A stretch of DNA of 64,000 bases from Halogeometricum sp. S1BR25-6 (GCF_031624495.1 NZ_JAMQOP010000001.1:496001-560000), one strand, 5' to 3'. Numbered from the stretch's first letter, positions 9,149 through 19,169 are shown. Notes: generated by a model from the sequence alone, not told the origin. Program-made: numbers and translations.

Positions 9149-9421
9149 ATGACGAAACAGACCACCTCCACCGGGCCGGACGGACGCTCGATACCAGACC
9201 TCTCCTACGACGAACTGGCGAACGAAATCGTCGGCGTCGTCGCCGAAACGAAGGGCTGCGACCCGACGACGCTGCGTCCGGTCTCCCAGGTGATGGACGC
9301 CGAGGCGGCCGACAGAGTGCTCGAAAACCCGAACACGGGTCTCTCGGTCGCCTTCGAGTACGAGGATGGCGTCGTCCGCGTGGACGACCACGAAGTCCGA
9401 TTCGAGATGTCGAAGGAGTAG
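9149..9421 (+). CDS. HalOD1 output-domain protein
   Basis: 90 residues. The whole protein matches the HalOD1 pattern: a YDELANEIVGVVAE helix, a D-TTLRPV strand, and a C-terminal VAFEYEDGVVRVDDHEVRF beta hairpin. HalOD1 is a small haloarchaeal domain found alone or at the end of signalling proteins; it is proposed to act as an output module, with biochemistry unknown. It is the first gene after the tRNA-Ala scar. A second HalOD1 gene lies at 30028-30297. Confidence 0.85.
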   Translation: MTKQTTSTGPDGRSIPDLSYDELANEIVGVVAETKGCDPTTLRPVSQVMDAEAADRVLENPNTGLSVAFEYEDGVVRVDDHEVRFEMSKE

Positions 9422-9462
9422 CGACCGGCCGCGTCCGCGTCGGTCGGGGCCGGTTGAGCGAC

Positions 9463-9624
9463 TTACCGCCGTTCGTCGGTCGGTTTCTCGAACACGCGTT
9501 GGAGTTCGTCGCCGATACCGTCCTGCCACTTCCGACCGCACTCCTCGCAGACGTAGTCGGCGCCGTCCGCGCTGTGCGGGTCGGGGTCCGCTAGCGTCTC
9601 GCCGCAGTTAGGACAGTCGGTCAC
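9463..9624 (-). CDS. Small zinc-ribbon protein
   Basis: 53 residues if started at the GTG at 9624; an ATG nine codons upstream (9651) is possible but would overlap DNA upstream of the divergent gene. Two CxxC pairs, CPNC near the N-terminus and CEEC about 20 residues later, make a complete zinc ribbon, followed by a short polar tail. Haloarchaea carry many such small zinc-finger proteins of mostly unknown function. No partner is evident; it is convergent with the HalOD1 gene. Confidence 0.72.
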   Translation of the reverse strand: MTDCPNCGETLADPDPHSADGADYVCEECGRKWQDGIGDELQRVFEKPTDERR

Positions 9625-9760
9625 GTGAACGACGAGGGCACCCGCGCGCATGAGTGTGGTGGCGCTCTCGGAGGGCGCGCTCGACGGCCCCCGTCCTCTC
9701 TCCCGACGAGAATCAGCCGCCGCGTATACTCCCTCCGAGCGCCTCCCTTCGCTCGAACAC

Positions 9761-10198
9761 ATGTCCGCCACGTCCGAATCCTCGTCCCGGAGGCTCGCCC
9801 GCGCACCGCGACTGCTCGGTCCGCTCGCCGCCTGGGCGCTGATGGCCGTCGTCGCTGTTCTCAATGGGGTCTTCCGCGAGACGGTGCTCGTCCCGCGCAT
9901 CGGCGAGTACGTCGGCCACGTTCTCAGCACCGGACTCCTCGCGGCCGCGATTGCAGCCGTCTCGTACGCCTTCTTCGCGACCACCGACGCCGAGTACGCG
10001 CGCGGCGAACTGTTGGCGGTCGGTACGGGGTGGACCGTCCTGACCGTCGGCTTCGAGTTCCTCGTCGGCTACGTCGAGGGGACGCCCGTCTCCGTGACGC
10101 TCGGACAATACGACGTCCTCGCGGGACAGGTGTGGATTCTCGTGCCGCTGACGCTGTTCGTGACGCCGCTGCTGTTCGGTCGCCGGTTCCGCCGGTAG
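9761..10198 (+). CDS. Multi-pass membrane protein, function unknown
   Basis: 145 residues from ATG 9761. That start is preferred over 9650 because the upstream 37 codons are low-complexity and include a TATA-like GTATACT about 35 bases before the ATG. There are about four hydrophobic segments: after an Arg-rich start (GPLAAWALMAVVAVLNGVF), around 60-80, around 90-110, and near the C-terminus. The protein ends in a basic tail, RRFRR. I do not recognise the family. Confidence 0.75.
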   Translation: MSATSESSSRRLARAPRLLGPLAAWALMAVVAVLNGVFRETVLVPRIGEYVGHVLSTGLLAAAIAAVSYAFFATTDAEYARGELLAVGTGWTVLTVGFEFLVGYVEGTPVSVTLGQYDVLAGQVWILVPLTLFVTPLLFGRRFRR

Positions 10199-10281
10199 AG
10201 GCTCGCGCCGCCGCGCGCCCCTGCGAGGATTCTCCGGGCCGTCGGCGCTACCCTTATGGACCGACCCCTCGACGTACGTCC

Positions 10282-10686
10282 ATGGAGGATATTTTCGTCG
10301 CGCGCCTGATGTCGACATCGACGCACACCGTCTCGCCCGACACGCTCGTCGAGGACGCCGCGCAGATGATGATGGAGGAGGGCATCGGTTCGGTGATGGT
10401 CGTCGACGACGACAATCAGGTGGTCGGCATCCTCACCAACACCGACTTCGTGAGAATCGTCGCCGAACGCAAGCCGAAGGACCGCACGCCCGTCTCCGAG
10501 TACATGACCGAGGACGTGGTGACGACGACGGCGCAGGTGTCCATCCGCGACGTGGCCGACACGATGATGAACCACGGATTCCACCACGTGCCCGTCGTCG
10601 ACGAGGAGGAGGGCGTCATCGGCATCATAACGACGACCGACCTCGCCGCCTACCTCTCGACGGCCGAGGCGCCCAGTCCCTCCTGA
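10282..10686 (+). CDS. CBS domain-pair protein
   Basis: 134 residues consisting of two CBS domains, about 9-62 (VSPDTLVEDAAQMMMEEGIG to GILTNTDFVRIV) and about 73-128 (ending GIITTTDLAAYL). A CBS pair forms a Bateman module that binds adenosine nucleotides or similar ligands. There is no fused catalytic domain, so it is probably a stand-alone energy or ligand sensor; the partner is unknown. The gene has its own intergenic region. Confidence 0.9.
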   Translation: MEDIFVARLMSTSTHTVSPDTLVEDAAQMMMEEGIGSVMVVDDDNQVVGILTNTDFVRIVAERKPKDRTPVSEYMTEDVVTTTAQVSIRDVADTMMNHGFHHVPVVDEEEGVIGIITTTDLAAYLSTAEAPSPS

Positions 10687-10784
10687 GGACGGACGCCGAA
10701 CCGCACGACCGACCGCTCTTCTTCGCCCGTCGCTTCCGACGTGCTCATCGGTACCACTAAGCGTTCCCTCTGCGCACGGAGGGT

Positions 10785-11018
10785 ATGGACGACGCGGAGT
10801 ACGACGAACTCACCTCCTCGTTGACGCCGAACGAGGCCGTCGACGGGGTCACGACGTACCGCAACACCGTGAGCATCGCCTGTCCCGCCTGCGGGGACCC
10901 GTTCGACGACTTGGTCGTCTGCGAGGGCGAGTACAGCAGCCTCGAACTCAGCCGTATGCTCGACCTCTGCGTGTCGACGCACGAGGACGAGGTCGTGCTG
11001 TTCACGCACAAACAGTAA
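10785..11018 (+). CDS. Small conserved haloarchaeal protein with a CxxC knuckle (DUF7385-like)
   Basis: 77 residues, acidic. One CPAC knuckle occurs at about residue 34 and another cysteine follows in VVCEGEYSSLELSR; a further cysteine is in DLCVSTHEDE. The cysteine pattern suggests metal binding, but the second ligand pair is not a clean CxxC. The family name is from memory and uncertain. It is convergent with the RNase gene downstream. Confidence 0.72.
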   Translation: MDDAEYDELTSSLTPNEAVDGVTTYRNTVSIACPACGDPFDDLVVCEGEYSSLELSRMLDLCVSTHEDEVVLFTHKQ

Positions 11019-11051
11019 CAAAAAATCCGGCGGCGAACCGTCCGCCTGCGC

Positions 11052-12377
11052 CTACGCCTCTTCTTCCGGCGGCAGACCGTTCTCGTCAACGACCTCGCCG
11101 TCGTCGTCGACGGTGACGATGCCGCGGTTGTTCACCGCGTAGGGGTCGAGGCCGACCTCTTCGAGGAACTGTTTGTACAGTCGCTCGGCCGTTTCGGCGT
11201 CCTTCTGCCGGTCGGAGGCCCGGTCGCAGAGTTCGATGAGGTCCTCGGGGACGTCGTTCTCGTGGACGATCCAGTGGTTGATGAGGTCCGAGAGCCGACG
11301 GATGGGCGAGGTGAAGTGCCCGTAGATGTCGAAGTTCAGGGCGTGGTGCCCGCCGAAGGGGTCGTTCATGTACTTCGCGCGCGGCATCACCTTCAGTACG
11401 GCGCGCTGAATCTTGTTCAGGGCGCGGCCCGGCGAGTCTTCCAAGGCGGCGTTGACGGCCTTCCGCGGGTCGTCGAACGACGCGCTCGGGATGGAGACGC
11501 CGTCGAGTTCCATGATTTCGCGCAGCGCCTTGTCCCACTGGTCGGGCGTCGGTTGCGGGTGGACGCGGTACATCGCCTCGACGCCGCGACCCCACATCAG
11601 TTCGTGCGTGACGGCCTTGTTCGCCTTCAGCATGCACTCCTCGATGATGGTGTGCGCGCGGTCGCGACTCGGATTCAGAACGAGAGAGCCGTCTTCCTTC
11701 CGCTGTTCGTGCATTCGGTCGGCGAGTTCGTAGACGAGCGTGCACTCCTCGTGGAGGGCGGCGTCCTCGTCTTCGAGGCGCTTCTCGGCCTGCGAGTAGG
11801 TGAGCCGTTCGTCCGACTCGATGACGGACTTGTAGATATCGATGGTCTCGAAGGAGAGGTTCTCCTTGTCTATCTCCATCTCGACGGTGTGCGCCAAGCG
11901 GTCCTCGTTGGGGACCAGCGAACACACCGTCTCCGCCAGCGTCGGCGGCAGCATGTGGATGGTGTAGGCGGGGAGGTAGACGGTGTTGCCCCGCTTGACC
12001 GCCTCGGCCCACATCTCCGACCCGGGGTGGACGTAGTGGGTCACGTCGGCGATGTGGACCCACAGTGTGTACGTCTCCTCGTCCTCCGCGATGGAGATTG
12101 CGTCGTCGAAGTCCTGCGCGTCGATGGGGTCGGTCGTCCACGTTGTCAGTTCCCGGAGGTCCTGCCGTTCGTCGACCTCCTCTCGAATCTCCGCCTGTAC
12201 GTCTTTCGTGCGCTCTCTGGCCTCCGTGAGGACGGGGCCGGGGAACGCGTCGCGTATCTCGAACTCCTCGAAGAGTTCTTCGCGCTTCTCCTGCAGTTGC
12301 CGGGCGACGTCGGGACTGATCTCGACGGGGCCCTGCCCCTCAGCCGTCCCGGCCTGCGCCTGCGCGTCGTTCGACAT
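11052..12377 (-). CDS. rnr: RNB-domain 3'-5' exoribonuclease (RNase II/R type)
   Basis: 441 residues, shorter than bacterial RNase R (about 700-800) because the cold-shock and S1 domains are missing; this is the haloarchaeal short form. The catalytic RNB core is intact: DPIDAQDFDDA at 83-93 provides the metal-binding aspartates, followed by LWVHIADVTHYV, YLPAYTIHMLPP and the C-terminal FTSPIRRLSDL. Haloarchaea lack the archaeal exosome and depend on this RNase R-like enzyme for 3'-5' decay (established for Haloferax). The N-terminus is Gln/Ala-rich and probably disordered. Confidence 0.93.
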   Translation of the reverse strand: MSNDAQAQAGTAEGQGPVEISPDVARQLQEKREELFEEFEIRDAFPGPVLTEARERTKDVQAEIREEVDERQDLRELTTWTTDPIDAQDFDDAISIAEDEETYTLWVHIADVTHYVHPGSEMWAEAVKRGNTVYLPAYTIHMLPPTLAETVCSLVPNEDRLAHTVEMEIDKENLSFETIDIYKSVIESDERLTYSQAEKRLEDEDAALHEECTLVYELADRMHEQRKEDGSLVLNPSRDRAHTIIEECMLKANKAVTHELMWGRGVEAMYRVHPQPTPDQWDKALREIMELDGVSIPSASFDDPRKAVNAALEDSPGRALNKIQRAVLKVMPRAKYMNDPFGGHHALNFDIYGHFTSPIRRLSDLINHWIVHENDVPEDLIELCDRASDRQKDAETAERLYKQFLEEVGLDPYAVNNRGIVTVDDDGEVVDENGLPPEEEA

Positions 12378-12478
12378 GCCCTCGACTAAACGCGAGAGGT
12401 AGTTAGGCGTGTCGCACTATCCGATTCGCGCTCGCCTCGGAGAAGCGCCGCCGTCCGACGTCGAGACGGGCCGCGCGG

Positions 12479-12787
12479 CTACCGTTCCCGCTCCGTCTCC
12501 TCGGCGGGACCGTATCGCTCTTCGACGGCGTCGACGTACCGCCGCAGGAACTCCGTTTGCTGCAGGCCGTCCGCCTCGATGTCCACGAGGAGCGACTCCA
12601 GTTCCGCGCGCGGTTGGTGGCACAGTCCGCGGTAACACTCCTTGCAGAGGTGCTCGAACTCCTTGCCGCGCCGGTTCCAGCGGTCTCCTTCCTTGTCGTA
12701 CTCTCGCGCCTCTCCCCGAAGGATCGACGTCCCGCAAGCGATACAGACGACCGTCTTCTGACCCCGGTTGGTCCGGGAACGCCACAT
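12479..12787 (-). CDS. Small zinc-binding protein (DUF7562-like)
   Basis: 102 residues from ATG 12787; an ATG four codons upstream (12799) is an alternative. CIAC and, about 35 residues later, CKEC form a plausible zinc site, followed by a helical C-terminal region (AELESLLVDIEADGLQQTEF). No membrane segment. It lies just upstream of the RNase gene on the same strand with about 100 bases between them. The family name is from memory. Confidence 0.72.
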   Translation of the reverse strand: MWRSRTNRGQKTVVCIACGTSILRGEAREYDKEGDRWNRRGKEFEHLCKECYRGLCHQPRAELESLLVDIEADGLQQTEFLRRYVDAVEERYGPAEETERER

Positions 12788-12920
12788 AGAAGCCAGCATG
12801 AACCCGCGTTACTTAGCGTTTGTTCCGCGTCCGCACCCGACGGGCGCCGCTCACCCGCGGACGCCTGACGCTGCCCCGGATAGCGGTCGATTTATTCACC
12901 GCGGTCGCGTGGTCGGGGGT

Positions 12921-13403
12921 ATGAAGGTCAAGTCCCGCCACCACCTTCGCTCGGACGAGATTTCGGAGTTGGAGGACGCCATCGCCGAACAGACCGGCGT
13001 GGCGCTGGACGGCGACACCTACGAGATGGTCGAACTCGCCGACGCCGACTTCGACGTGGTCCTCGTCGACGGCGACCCGGTGGTCGTCTATATGGACGAC
13101 GAGCGCCCCTTCCTCACCGTTGCGGGCGCCAACGGCTACGAACCGACGTCGAACGTCGTCACCGTCGACGCGGGCGCCGTCTCGTTCGTCAGCGACGGCG
13201 CAGACGTGATGCGCCCCGGCATCGTCGACGCCGACGACGGCATCGAGGCGGGCGACCTGGTCCTGATAGCCGAGGAGACGCACGGCAAGGTGCTCGCTGT
13301 CGGCCGCGCCCTCGAAGCCGGGTCGGAGATGGTCGGCGACTCGGGCAAGGTCGTCGAATCGCTCCACCACGTCGGCGACGACCTGTTCCAGTTCTCCGTC
13401 TGA
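12921..13403 (+). CDS. PUA-domain RNA-binding protein
   Basis: 160 residues from ATG 12921. An N-terminal pre-PUA segment, MKVKSRHHLRSDEISELE, is followed at about 78-155 by a PUA domain (VTVDAGAVSFVSDGADVMRP then GDLVLIAEETHGKVLAVGRA). The arrangement resembles archaeal homologues of MCT-1/Tma20, which bind RNA and the small ribosomal subunit in translation initiation and recycling. The role here is inferred by homology. The upstream in-frame extension is low-complexity and was excluded. Confidence 0.88.
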   Translation: MKVKSRHHLRSDEISELEDAIAEQTGVALDGDTYEMVELADADFDVVLVDGDPVVVYMDDERPFLTVAGANGYEPTSNVVTVDAGAVSFVSDGADVMRPGIVDADDGIEAGDLVLIAEETHGKVLAVGRALEAGSEMVGDSGKVVESLHHVGDDLFQFSV

Positions 13404-13426
13404 GCGGCGTCGTCGCCGCCGCCCGC

Positions 13427-14101
13427 TCACTCCTGATACTTCTCGACCGCCGCCTCGTACCCCTCCCGGGCCGTCTCGTACGTCTCTCGAAGGTCCGAAA
13501 CCGGCGTCCGCGTCGCGTCGACGCGCAGGTCGTCGTAGTACGGCCGCGGCGACAGTTCCTCGGTGGTCTCGACCACCAGCGCGGCGCTCTGCACTTCCAG
13601 GTCCTCGCGCTTGTCGCCGCCCGCCTCGTGGCCCGCGTCGAGGGCGTCCACCAATCGCTTCGCCAGCGGTTCGTCCCGGTTCCCGGACTCGTACGCCTCG
13701 GCGGCGGCGTCGAGGACGGACTCGCCGACGAGGAGGTTGCCCGCGACGGTGTAGTTCTCGCCGACGCGGTGACCGAACCAGCCCTGACACTCCTCGCCGG
13801 AGAACGCGAACTCCCCCTCCGACCCGACGCCGTGCAGTTGTCGCTGCTCGCGCCCGCCGTCGGCGTTCAGGAGGGCCTGCAGGGCGTCGTCGACGGCGAG
13901 GCCGTCGTCGAGGTAGGCGATTCCCTTCTGCCCCAACTCGACGTTCACGAGGCTCTGCGTCGCCACCGCGCCGTGCTCGGAGGCGAACGGACAGAGCGTC
14001 CCGACGCCCGGCAGGCGCGTCGTGACGGCGACGCCGAACCGCGTCTGCTCCTCGCCCAGTTCGTCCTCGTACCGCTCGCGGACGCAGATGCTGAACGTCA
14101 C
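13427..14101 (-). CDS. DUF1028 family protein (putative Ntn-type hydrolase)
   Basis: 224 residues from the GTG at 14101, which gives the family start MTFSICVRE; a longer frame to 14239 exists but overlaps sepF. Conserved stretches are FGVAVTTRLPGVG, GAVATQSLVN, GLAVDDALQALL and YTVAGNLLVG. DUF1028 proteins adopt an Ntn-hydrolase-like fold; their substrates are not established, though they often sit near peptidase genes. Here the neighbour is sepF, divergently transcribed. Confidence 0.85.
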   Translation of the reverse strand: MTFSICVRERYEDELGEEQTRFGVAVTTRLPGVGTLCPFASEHGAVATQSLVNVELGQKGIAYLDDGLAVDDALQALLNADGGREQRQLHGVGSEGEFAFSGEECQGWFGHRVGENYTVAGNLLVGESVLDAAAEAYESGNRDEPLAKRLVDALDAGHEAGGDKREDLEVQSAALVVETTEELSPRPYYDDLRVDATRTPVSDLRETYETAREGYEAAVEKYQE

Positions 14102-14222
14102 GTTCGCGGGTCGGCCGCCCGGCGCAAAAACCCCGGTATCCCGGCTCGTCGCGCCCGTTCTGTCGGACGTCTGACGAGCGTCTGACGTAAGAACTATCCC
14201 GGCCGTAGCGGTTGTAGCCGAC

Positions 14223-14576
14223 ATGGGAATCATGAGCAAAATCCTCAGCGGCGGTGAGAGTCACACCACTGAGGACTACGTCGAACTCGACTTGGACGAC
14301 TTCGACACCGCTCGCGGCGAAGCGGGGATGAGCGTCCGCATCGCAAGTATCGGCGGCAAGCAGGACGTCGTCGCCATCAAGGACGCCGTCTACGACGGCA
14401 ACCTCGTCATCGCGGACATCACGCGGCACACCACCTCCGACAGCACGATGGAACACATCGTCGACGACCTGCGACAGGTGGCCGACGAGGTGGACGGCGA
14501 CATCGTCCAGAAGGGCGACGACCAGATAATCATCGCTCCCACGGGCGTCACCATCGCCCGCGAGAAACTGTCGTAG
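14223..14576 (+). CDS. sepF: Cell division protein SepF
   Basis: 117 residues. The N-terminal MGIMSKIL resembles the membrane-targeting amphipathic helix; an acidic linker (DYVELDLDDFD) leads to the SepF domain at about 35-115. In archaea SepF anchors FtsZ to the membrane and is essential for division (established in Haloferax volcanii and Methanobrevibacter). ATG 14232 is a possible alternative start but would remove part of the membrane anchor. Two CGTCTGACG repeats lie about 45-55 bases upstream. Confidence 0.94.
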   Translation: MGIMSKILSGGESHTTEDYVELDLDDFDTARGEAGMSVRIASIGGKQDVVAIKDAVYDGNLVIADITRHTTSDSTMEHIVDDLRQVADEVDGDIVQKGDDQIIIAPTGVTIAREKLS

Positions 14577-14683
14577 TCCGTCGCTCGCGCCCGCCCCGAC
14601 GCGACCGCGAACCGCCGCGCTGAGGTGTGCTATCCTACCACAACCGATGGGTTTAGCCGTCCGCTCACCTTAGCCGAGCGTAG

Positions 14684-17632
14684 ATGAGCAAGGACTTCAT
14701 CGAGGTGCGAGGCGCCGAAGAACACAACCTCAAAGACCTCGACGTCCGGATTCCCCGCGAAGCGTTCACCGTCGTCACCGGCCTCTCGGGGTCGGGCAAG
14801 TCGTCGCTCGCTTTCGAGACGATTTACGCCGAGGGACAACGACGGTACATCGAGTCGCTGTCGGCGTACGCCCGCAACTTCCTCGGGCAGATGGACAAAC
14901 CGCAGGTCGAGGCGGTCGAGGGTCTCTCGCCCGCCATCTCCATCGACCAGAAGAACGCGGCGAACAACCCGCGTTCGACCGTCGGCACGGTGACCGAACT
15001 CCACGACTACCTCCGTCTGCTGTACGCCCGCGTGGGCACGCAGTACGACCCCATCACGGGCGAGGAAGTCGGCGAGCAGTCCGCACAGGACATGGTGACG
15101 CAGATTCTCTCGCTGCCGGAGGGGACGCGCGCGAAGATTATCGCGCCCGTCGTCCGCGACCAGAAGGGGGCCTTCGAGGACCTGTTCGACGACTTGGTCG
15201 CCGACGGTTACGCCCGCGTCGAAGTCGACGGCGAGGAGTTCGACCTCACGGTCGAGCGACCGGACCTCGACAAGAACTACGACCACACCGTCGACGTGGT
15301 GGTCGACCGAGTGAAGATACGCCCGGAGGACCGCTCCAGAATCGGCGACAGCGTCGAGACGGCGTTGGAGGAGGCCGACGGTATGCTAAAACTCGTCGTG
15401 CCGGACCCGCCCGAGGACGTGCCGTTCGCGTCGAACACCCGCTCTACGGGTGACCTCGCGGGCGAGGGCGACGACCGACTCGTCGTGCAGTTCTCCGAGG
15501 AACTGGGCAACCCCAACTCGGAGTTCCAGTTCTCCGAGATAGAGACGCGGTCGTTCTCGTTCAACAGTCCGCACGGCGCCTGTCCGGCCTGCGAGGGTCT
15601 CGGTCAGACGAAGGAGGTAGACGAGGAACTCGTCGTCGTCGACCCCTCGAAACCCATCAAGGACGTCTTCGAGCCGTGGTCGTACAACCGCTCGTACTAC
15701 CGCACGCGCCTCGACTCGGTGGCGGCGCACTTCGACGTGAGCGTCGACACGCCGTTCGAGGAACTGCACGAGGCCGTTCAGGGCGCGTTCCTCTACGGCA
15801 CCGACGAACAGGTCGTCTTCGAGCGACAGACGCGCAACGGGACTCGGCGAAAGGAGAAGCGCTTCGAGGGCGTCATTCCGAACCTCGAACGCCGCCACGT
15901 CGAGACGGACTCCGACTCCACGCGCGACCACATCGAGAAGTACATGGCGACGACCACCTGCCCCGAGTGCGACGGCACGCGCCTGAAAGAGCAGTCCCGG
16001 CACGTCCTCGTCGCCGACACCGCCATCACCGAAGTCAACCGGATGAGCATCGGCGACGCCCTCGAACACTTCGAGGGATTAGAGGCCGAACTCGGCGAGC
16101 GAGAACTGACCATCGCCGAGGAGATTCTCAAGGAGATTCGCGCCCGCCTCGGCTTCATGGAGGAAGTTGGGTTAGAGTACCTCACCTTGGACCGCGAGGC
16201 GGCCACCCTGTCGGGCGGGGAGAGCCAGCGCATCCGCCTGGCCACGCAGGTCGGGTCCGGTCTGGTCGGCGTCCTCTACGTGCTCGACGAACCGTCCATC
16301 GGTCTCCACCAGCGGGACAACGACCGCCTGCTAAACACCTTGGAGGGTCTCAGAGACCTCGGGAACACCCTCATCGTCGTCGAACACGACGAGGAGACGA
16401 TGCGCCGCGCGGACACCGTCGTGGACATGGGTCCCGGTCCGGGCAAGCGCGGCGGCGAAGTCGTCGCGCAGGGCGACTTCGACGACATCTGCGCGGCCGA
16501 GGAGTCCCTCACGGGCGAGTACCTCTCGGGCCGACGGGAGATTCCCGTCCCCGAGGAGCGCCGCACCTCGGAGGGGGCGCTCACCGTCCGCGGCGCGCGC
16601 CAGCACAACCTGAAGAACCTCGACGTCGACCTACCCATCGGGCAGTTCACCGCCATCACCGGCGTCTCCGGGTCGGGTAAGTCGACGCTGATGCACGAGA
16701 TACTGTACAAGGGACTCGCGCGGACGATGAACGACAACACGTCGGTTCACCCCGGCGAACACGACGCCATCGAGGGCACCGAGCACATCGAGACGGTGCG
16801 CCTCATCGACCAATCGCCCATCGGTCGGACGCCCCGGTCGAACCCCGCGACGTACACCGGCGTGTTCGACTACATCCGCGAACTGTTCGCGCAGACGAAA
16901 CTGTCGAAGCAGCGCGGCTACGAGAAGGGCCGCTTCTCGTTCAACGTGAAGGGCGGGCGCTGTGAGGCCTGCGGCGGGCAGGGGACGGTGAAGATAGAGA
17001 TGAACTTCCTCTCGGACGTGTACGTCCCCTGCGAGGAGTGCGGCGGCGCGCGCTACAACGACGCGACGCTGGACGTCACGTACAAGGACAAGACCATCTC
17101 GGACGTCCTCGACATGGAAGTCGCGGACGCCTTGGAGTTCTTCGAGTCGAACCGCCAGATTCGCCGCCGACTCCAACTCCTGAAGGACGTCGGCCTCGGC
17201 TACATGACGCTCGGCCAGCCCTCCACCACCCTCTCGGGCGGGGAGGCCCAGCGCGTCAAACTCGCCGAGGAGTTGGGGAAGAAGCAGACCGGCGAGACGC
17301 TCTACCTCCTGGACGAACCGACGACGGGCCTGCACAAAGAAGACGAGCGAAAACTCATCGACGTGCTCCAGCGACTCACCGACAACGGCAACACCGTCGT
17401 CGTCGTCGAACACGAACTCGATCTGGTGAAGAACGCCGACAACATCGTCGACTTGGGTCCCGAGGGCGGCGAGCACGGCGGCGAAATCGTCGCCGCCGGC
17501 ACGCCCGAGGACGTCGCGCAGGTGGAGGAGTCCCACACGGGGCGGTATCTCCGCGACCTGCTCCCCGACGTCGACATCGAGGGACCGCGCTCGGACCGTC
17601 GCAAGCCGGCGAAGGCGCCGAGCGACGACTGA
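14684..17632 (+). CDS. uvrA: Excinuclease ABC subunit A
   Basis: 982 residues, the normal length. Two ABC ATPase modules: Walker [10 protein letters not shown] at 33-41 and GVSGSGKST at about 660-668, with signatures [12 protein letters not shown] and [12 protein letters not shown]. Zinc-finger cysteines are at about 300/303 with 426/429 and at 760/763 with 783/786. UvrA dimers scan DNA for helix-distorting lesions and load UvrB in nucleotide excision repair. No uvrB or uvrC is in this window. A T-rich GGGTTTAGCC about 30 bases upstream may be its TATA region. Confidence 0.98.
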   Translation: MSKDFIEVRGAEEHNLKDLDVRIPREAFTVVTGLSGSGKSSLAFETIYAEGQRRYIESLSAYARNFLGQMDKPQVEAVEGLSPAISIDQKNAANNPRSTVGTVTELHDYLRLLYARVGTQYDPITGEEVGEQSAQDMVTQILSLPEGTRAKIIAPVVRDQKGAFEDLFDDLVADGYARVEVDGEEFDLTVERPDLDKNYDHTVDVVVDRVKIRPEDRSRIGDSVETALEEADGMLKLVVPDPPEDVPFASNTRSTGDLAGEGDDRLVVQFSEELGNPNSEFQFSEIETRSFSFNSPHGACPACEGLGQTKEVDEELVVVDPSKPIKDVFEPWSYNRSYYRTRLDSVAAHFDVSVDTPFEELHEAVQGAFLYGTDEQVVFERQTRNGTRRKEKRFEGVIPNLERRHVETDSDSTRDHIEKYMATTTCPECDGTRLKEQSRHVLVADTAITEVNRMSIGDALEHFEGLEAELGERELTIAEEILKEIRARLGFMEEVGLEYLTLDREAATLSGGESQRIRLATQVGSGLVGVLYVLDEPSIGLHQRDNDRLLNTLEGLRDLGNTLIVVEHDEETMRRADTVVDMGPGPGKRGGEVVAQGDFDDICAAEESLTGEYLSGRREIPVPEERRTSEGALTVRGARQHNLKNLDVDLPIGQFTAITGVSGSGKSTLMHEILYKGLARTMNDNTSVHPGEHDAIEGTEHIETVRLIDQSPIGRTPRSNPATYTGVFDYIRELFAQTKLSKQRGYEKGRFSFNVKGGRCEACGGQGTVKIEMNFLSDVYVPCEECGGARYNDATLDVTYKDKTISDVLDMEVADALEFFESNRQIRRRLQLLKDVGLGYMTLGQPSTTLSGGEAQRVKLAEELGKKQTGETLYLLDEPTTGLHKEDERKLIDVLQRLTDNGNTVVVVEHELDLVKNADNIVDLGPEGGEHGGEIVAAGTPEDVAQVEESHTGRYLRDLLPDVDIEGPRSDRRKPAKAPSDD

Positions 17633-17654
17633 CGGCTGACGGCTGACGGCTGAC
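17629..17654 (+). repeat. Tandem 7-mer CTGACGG x3.7 at the uvrA stop
   Basis: The heptamer CTGACGG repeats three times and is followed by CTGAC. The uvrA TGA (17630-17632) lies in the first unit; the 7-base period puts further TGA codons in the other two frames as well. It is probably a slippage product. Confidence 0.85.
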
Positions 17655-17777
17655 TCGCGACCGCGGTCGCGTCCCTCGCGGAGCAGTCGCCGGTCTCCGG
17701 CGGCGTTCGTCGCTCCGCTCGCTTCCGCTTCGGTTCTCGAAGTTGATTTCCCGACGTTCTCGAAGAGCGTCTCGCGC

Positions 17778-17981
17778 TCACTCCACCGTCGCCAACAGCG
17801 TCGCGGCGGCTACCAAGGAGACGGCAAGCGCGAAGATGCCGATGCTTTTCGTCGCCGTGGCGGCGTTCGGGCTTGCGGCGGCGGCGCTGTCGACCGATAG
17901 GAGGAACCCCGCGAGCCAGAATCCGCCGACGGCGACGCCGCTCATTCCCAGTGCGTATCTCGCCGTCCAGTTCGCGGACAT
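17778..17981 (-). CDS. Small membrane protein with two transmembrane helices
   Basis: 67 residues. Hydrophobic segments are at about 8-30 (ALGMSGVAVGGFWLAGFLLS) and about 45-64 (IGIFALAVSLVAAATLLA), joined by an Ala/Ser-rich loop. No recognised family. It is convergent with uvrA and divergent from the BNR-repeat gene. The supported points are length, composition and placement. Confidence 0.6.
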   Translation of the reverse strand: MSANWTARYALGMSGVAVGGFWLAGFLLSVDSAAAASPNAATATKSIGIFALAVSLVAAATLLATVE

Positions 17982-18131
17982 ACATCGGCTCTCTCGTCGG
18001 TGACAAAGAAACTGACCCTCCGGTTATCGAATTGGATACTTGGGCGCTCCGCAGTCGGCGGTCGACGTCCGTGCTCGGTGCCCGTGCGTACCCACGCAAC
18101 CGTCAAGGCCGGCGGTGCGTTACGTTCGCGT

Positions 18132-19163
18132 ATGACGACCTGCTACGTCGCGATGGCGGAGGACGTCCTCGTCGTCGGGGACGCCGAGACGGAGTCGCCG
18201 ACGGCGCGCCGGACGTTCGAGGGGCACGAGGTGGAGTGTCTCGCCGCGGGCGACGACGCGCCGGCCCGCGCGTTCTGCGGGACGTTCGAGTCGGGTCTTC
18301 ACCGGACCGACGACGCCGGGGAAACGTGGGACCGGGTCGGCGCCGACGCGATTCCCGAATCCGTGACGAGCGTCGCCGTCTCGCCGCACGACCCCGCCGT
18401 CGTCTACGCCGGGACGGAACCGAGCGCGGTCTTCGAATCGACCGACGCCGGCGAGACGTGGACGGAATTCGACGGCCTCGCGGACCTGCCGTCCGCCTCG
18501 GAGTGGTCGTTCCCGCCGCGCCCGGACACCCACCACGCGCGGTGGGTCGAACCGGACCCGGCGGACCCCGACCACCTGTACGTCGGCGTCGAGGCGGGTG
18601 CCCTCGTCCAGACGCGCGACGGCGGCGAGACGTGGGAGGACCGCGTCCCCTCGGCCCGGCGGGACACCCACTCGATGACGACGCACGGCGACGAACCGGG
18701 CCGCGCGTGGGTCGCCGCCGGCGACGGCTACGCCGAGACGCGCGACGGCGGCGAGACGTGGACGCACCCGCAGGCGGGACTGGACCACCGGTACTGCTGG
18801 AGCGTCGTCGTGGACGAGGCGGACCCCTCGCGCATCCTCCTCTCGTCGGCGTCCGGACCGCGCTCGGCGCACAATCCGGCGTCCGCCGAGTCGTACCTCT
18901 ACCGACGCGAGGGCGGGACCGGTGACGACGGCGGCGCGTGGGAGCGACTCGACGACGCCGGGATTCCGACCGGTTCGGGCGTCGTCCGCGCGGTGCTCGC
19001 CCGCGGGCGTGACGCAGGCGCGTTCTACGCGGTCACCAACCGCGGCCTCTACCGCACCGCCGACGGGGGCGACTCGTTCGACCGCCTCGACGTGCCGTGG
19101 CCGGACGCCTACGAGGGGCAGACGCCGTCCGGCCTGGCCGTCGTCGGGGAGGCGAACCGCTGA
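18132..19163 (+). CDS. BNR/sortilin-type beta-propeller protein
   Basis: 343 residues from ATG 18132. Repeated Asp-box motifs appear: TDDAGETWDRV, TDAGETWTEF, RDGGETWED, RDGGETWTHP and TADGGDSFDRL. These mark blades of a beta-propeller like those of sialidase/VPS10 proteins and related glycosidases. No signal peptide is visible, so it may be cytoplasmic. Catalytic sialidase residues cannot be assigned by eye, so the function is unknown; such proteins are often annotated as putative glycosyl hydrolases without proof. Confidence 0.85.
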   Translation: MTTCYVAMAEDVLVVGDAETESPTARRTFEGHEVECLAAGDDAPARAFCGTFESGLHRTDDAGETWDRVGADAIPESVTSVAVSPHDPAVVYAGTEPSAVFESTDAGETWTEFDGLADLPSASEWSFPPRPDTHHARWVEPDPADPDHLYVGVEAGALVQTRDGGETWEDRVPSARRDTHSMTTHGDEPGRAWVAAGDGYAETRDGGETWTHPQAGLDHRYCWSVVVDEADPSRILLSSASGPRSAHNPASAESYLYRREGGTGDDGGAWERLDDAGIPTGSGVVRAVLARGRDAGAFYAVTNRGLYRTADGGDSFDRLDVPWPDAYEGQTPSGLAVVGEANR

Positions 19164-19169
19164 ACGGTC

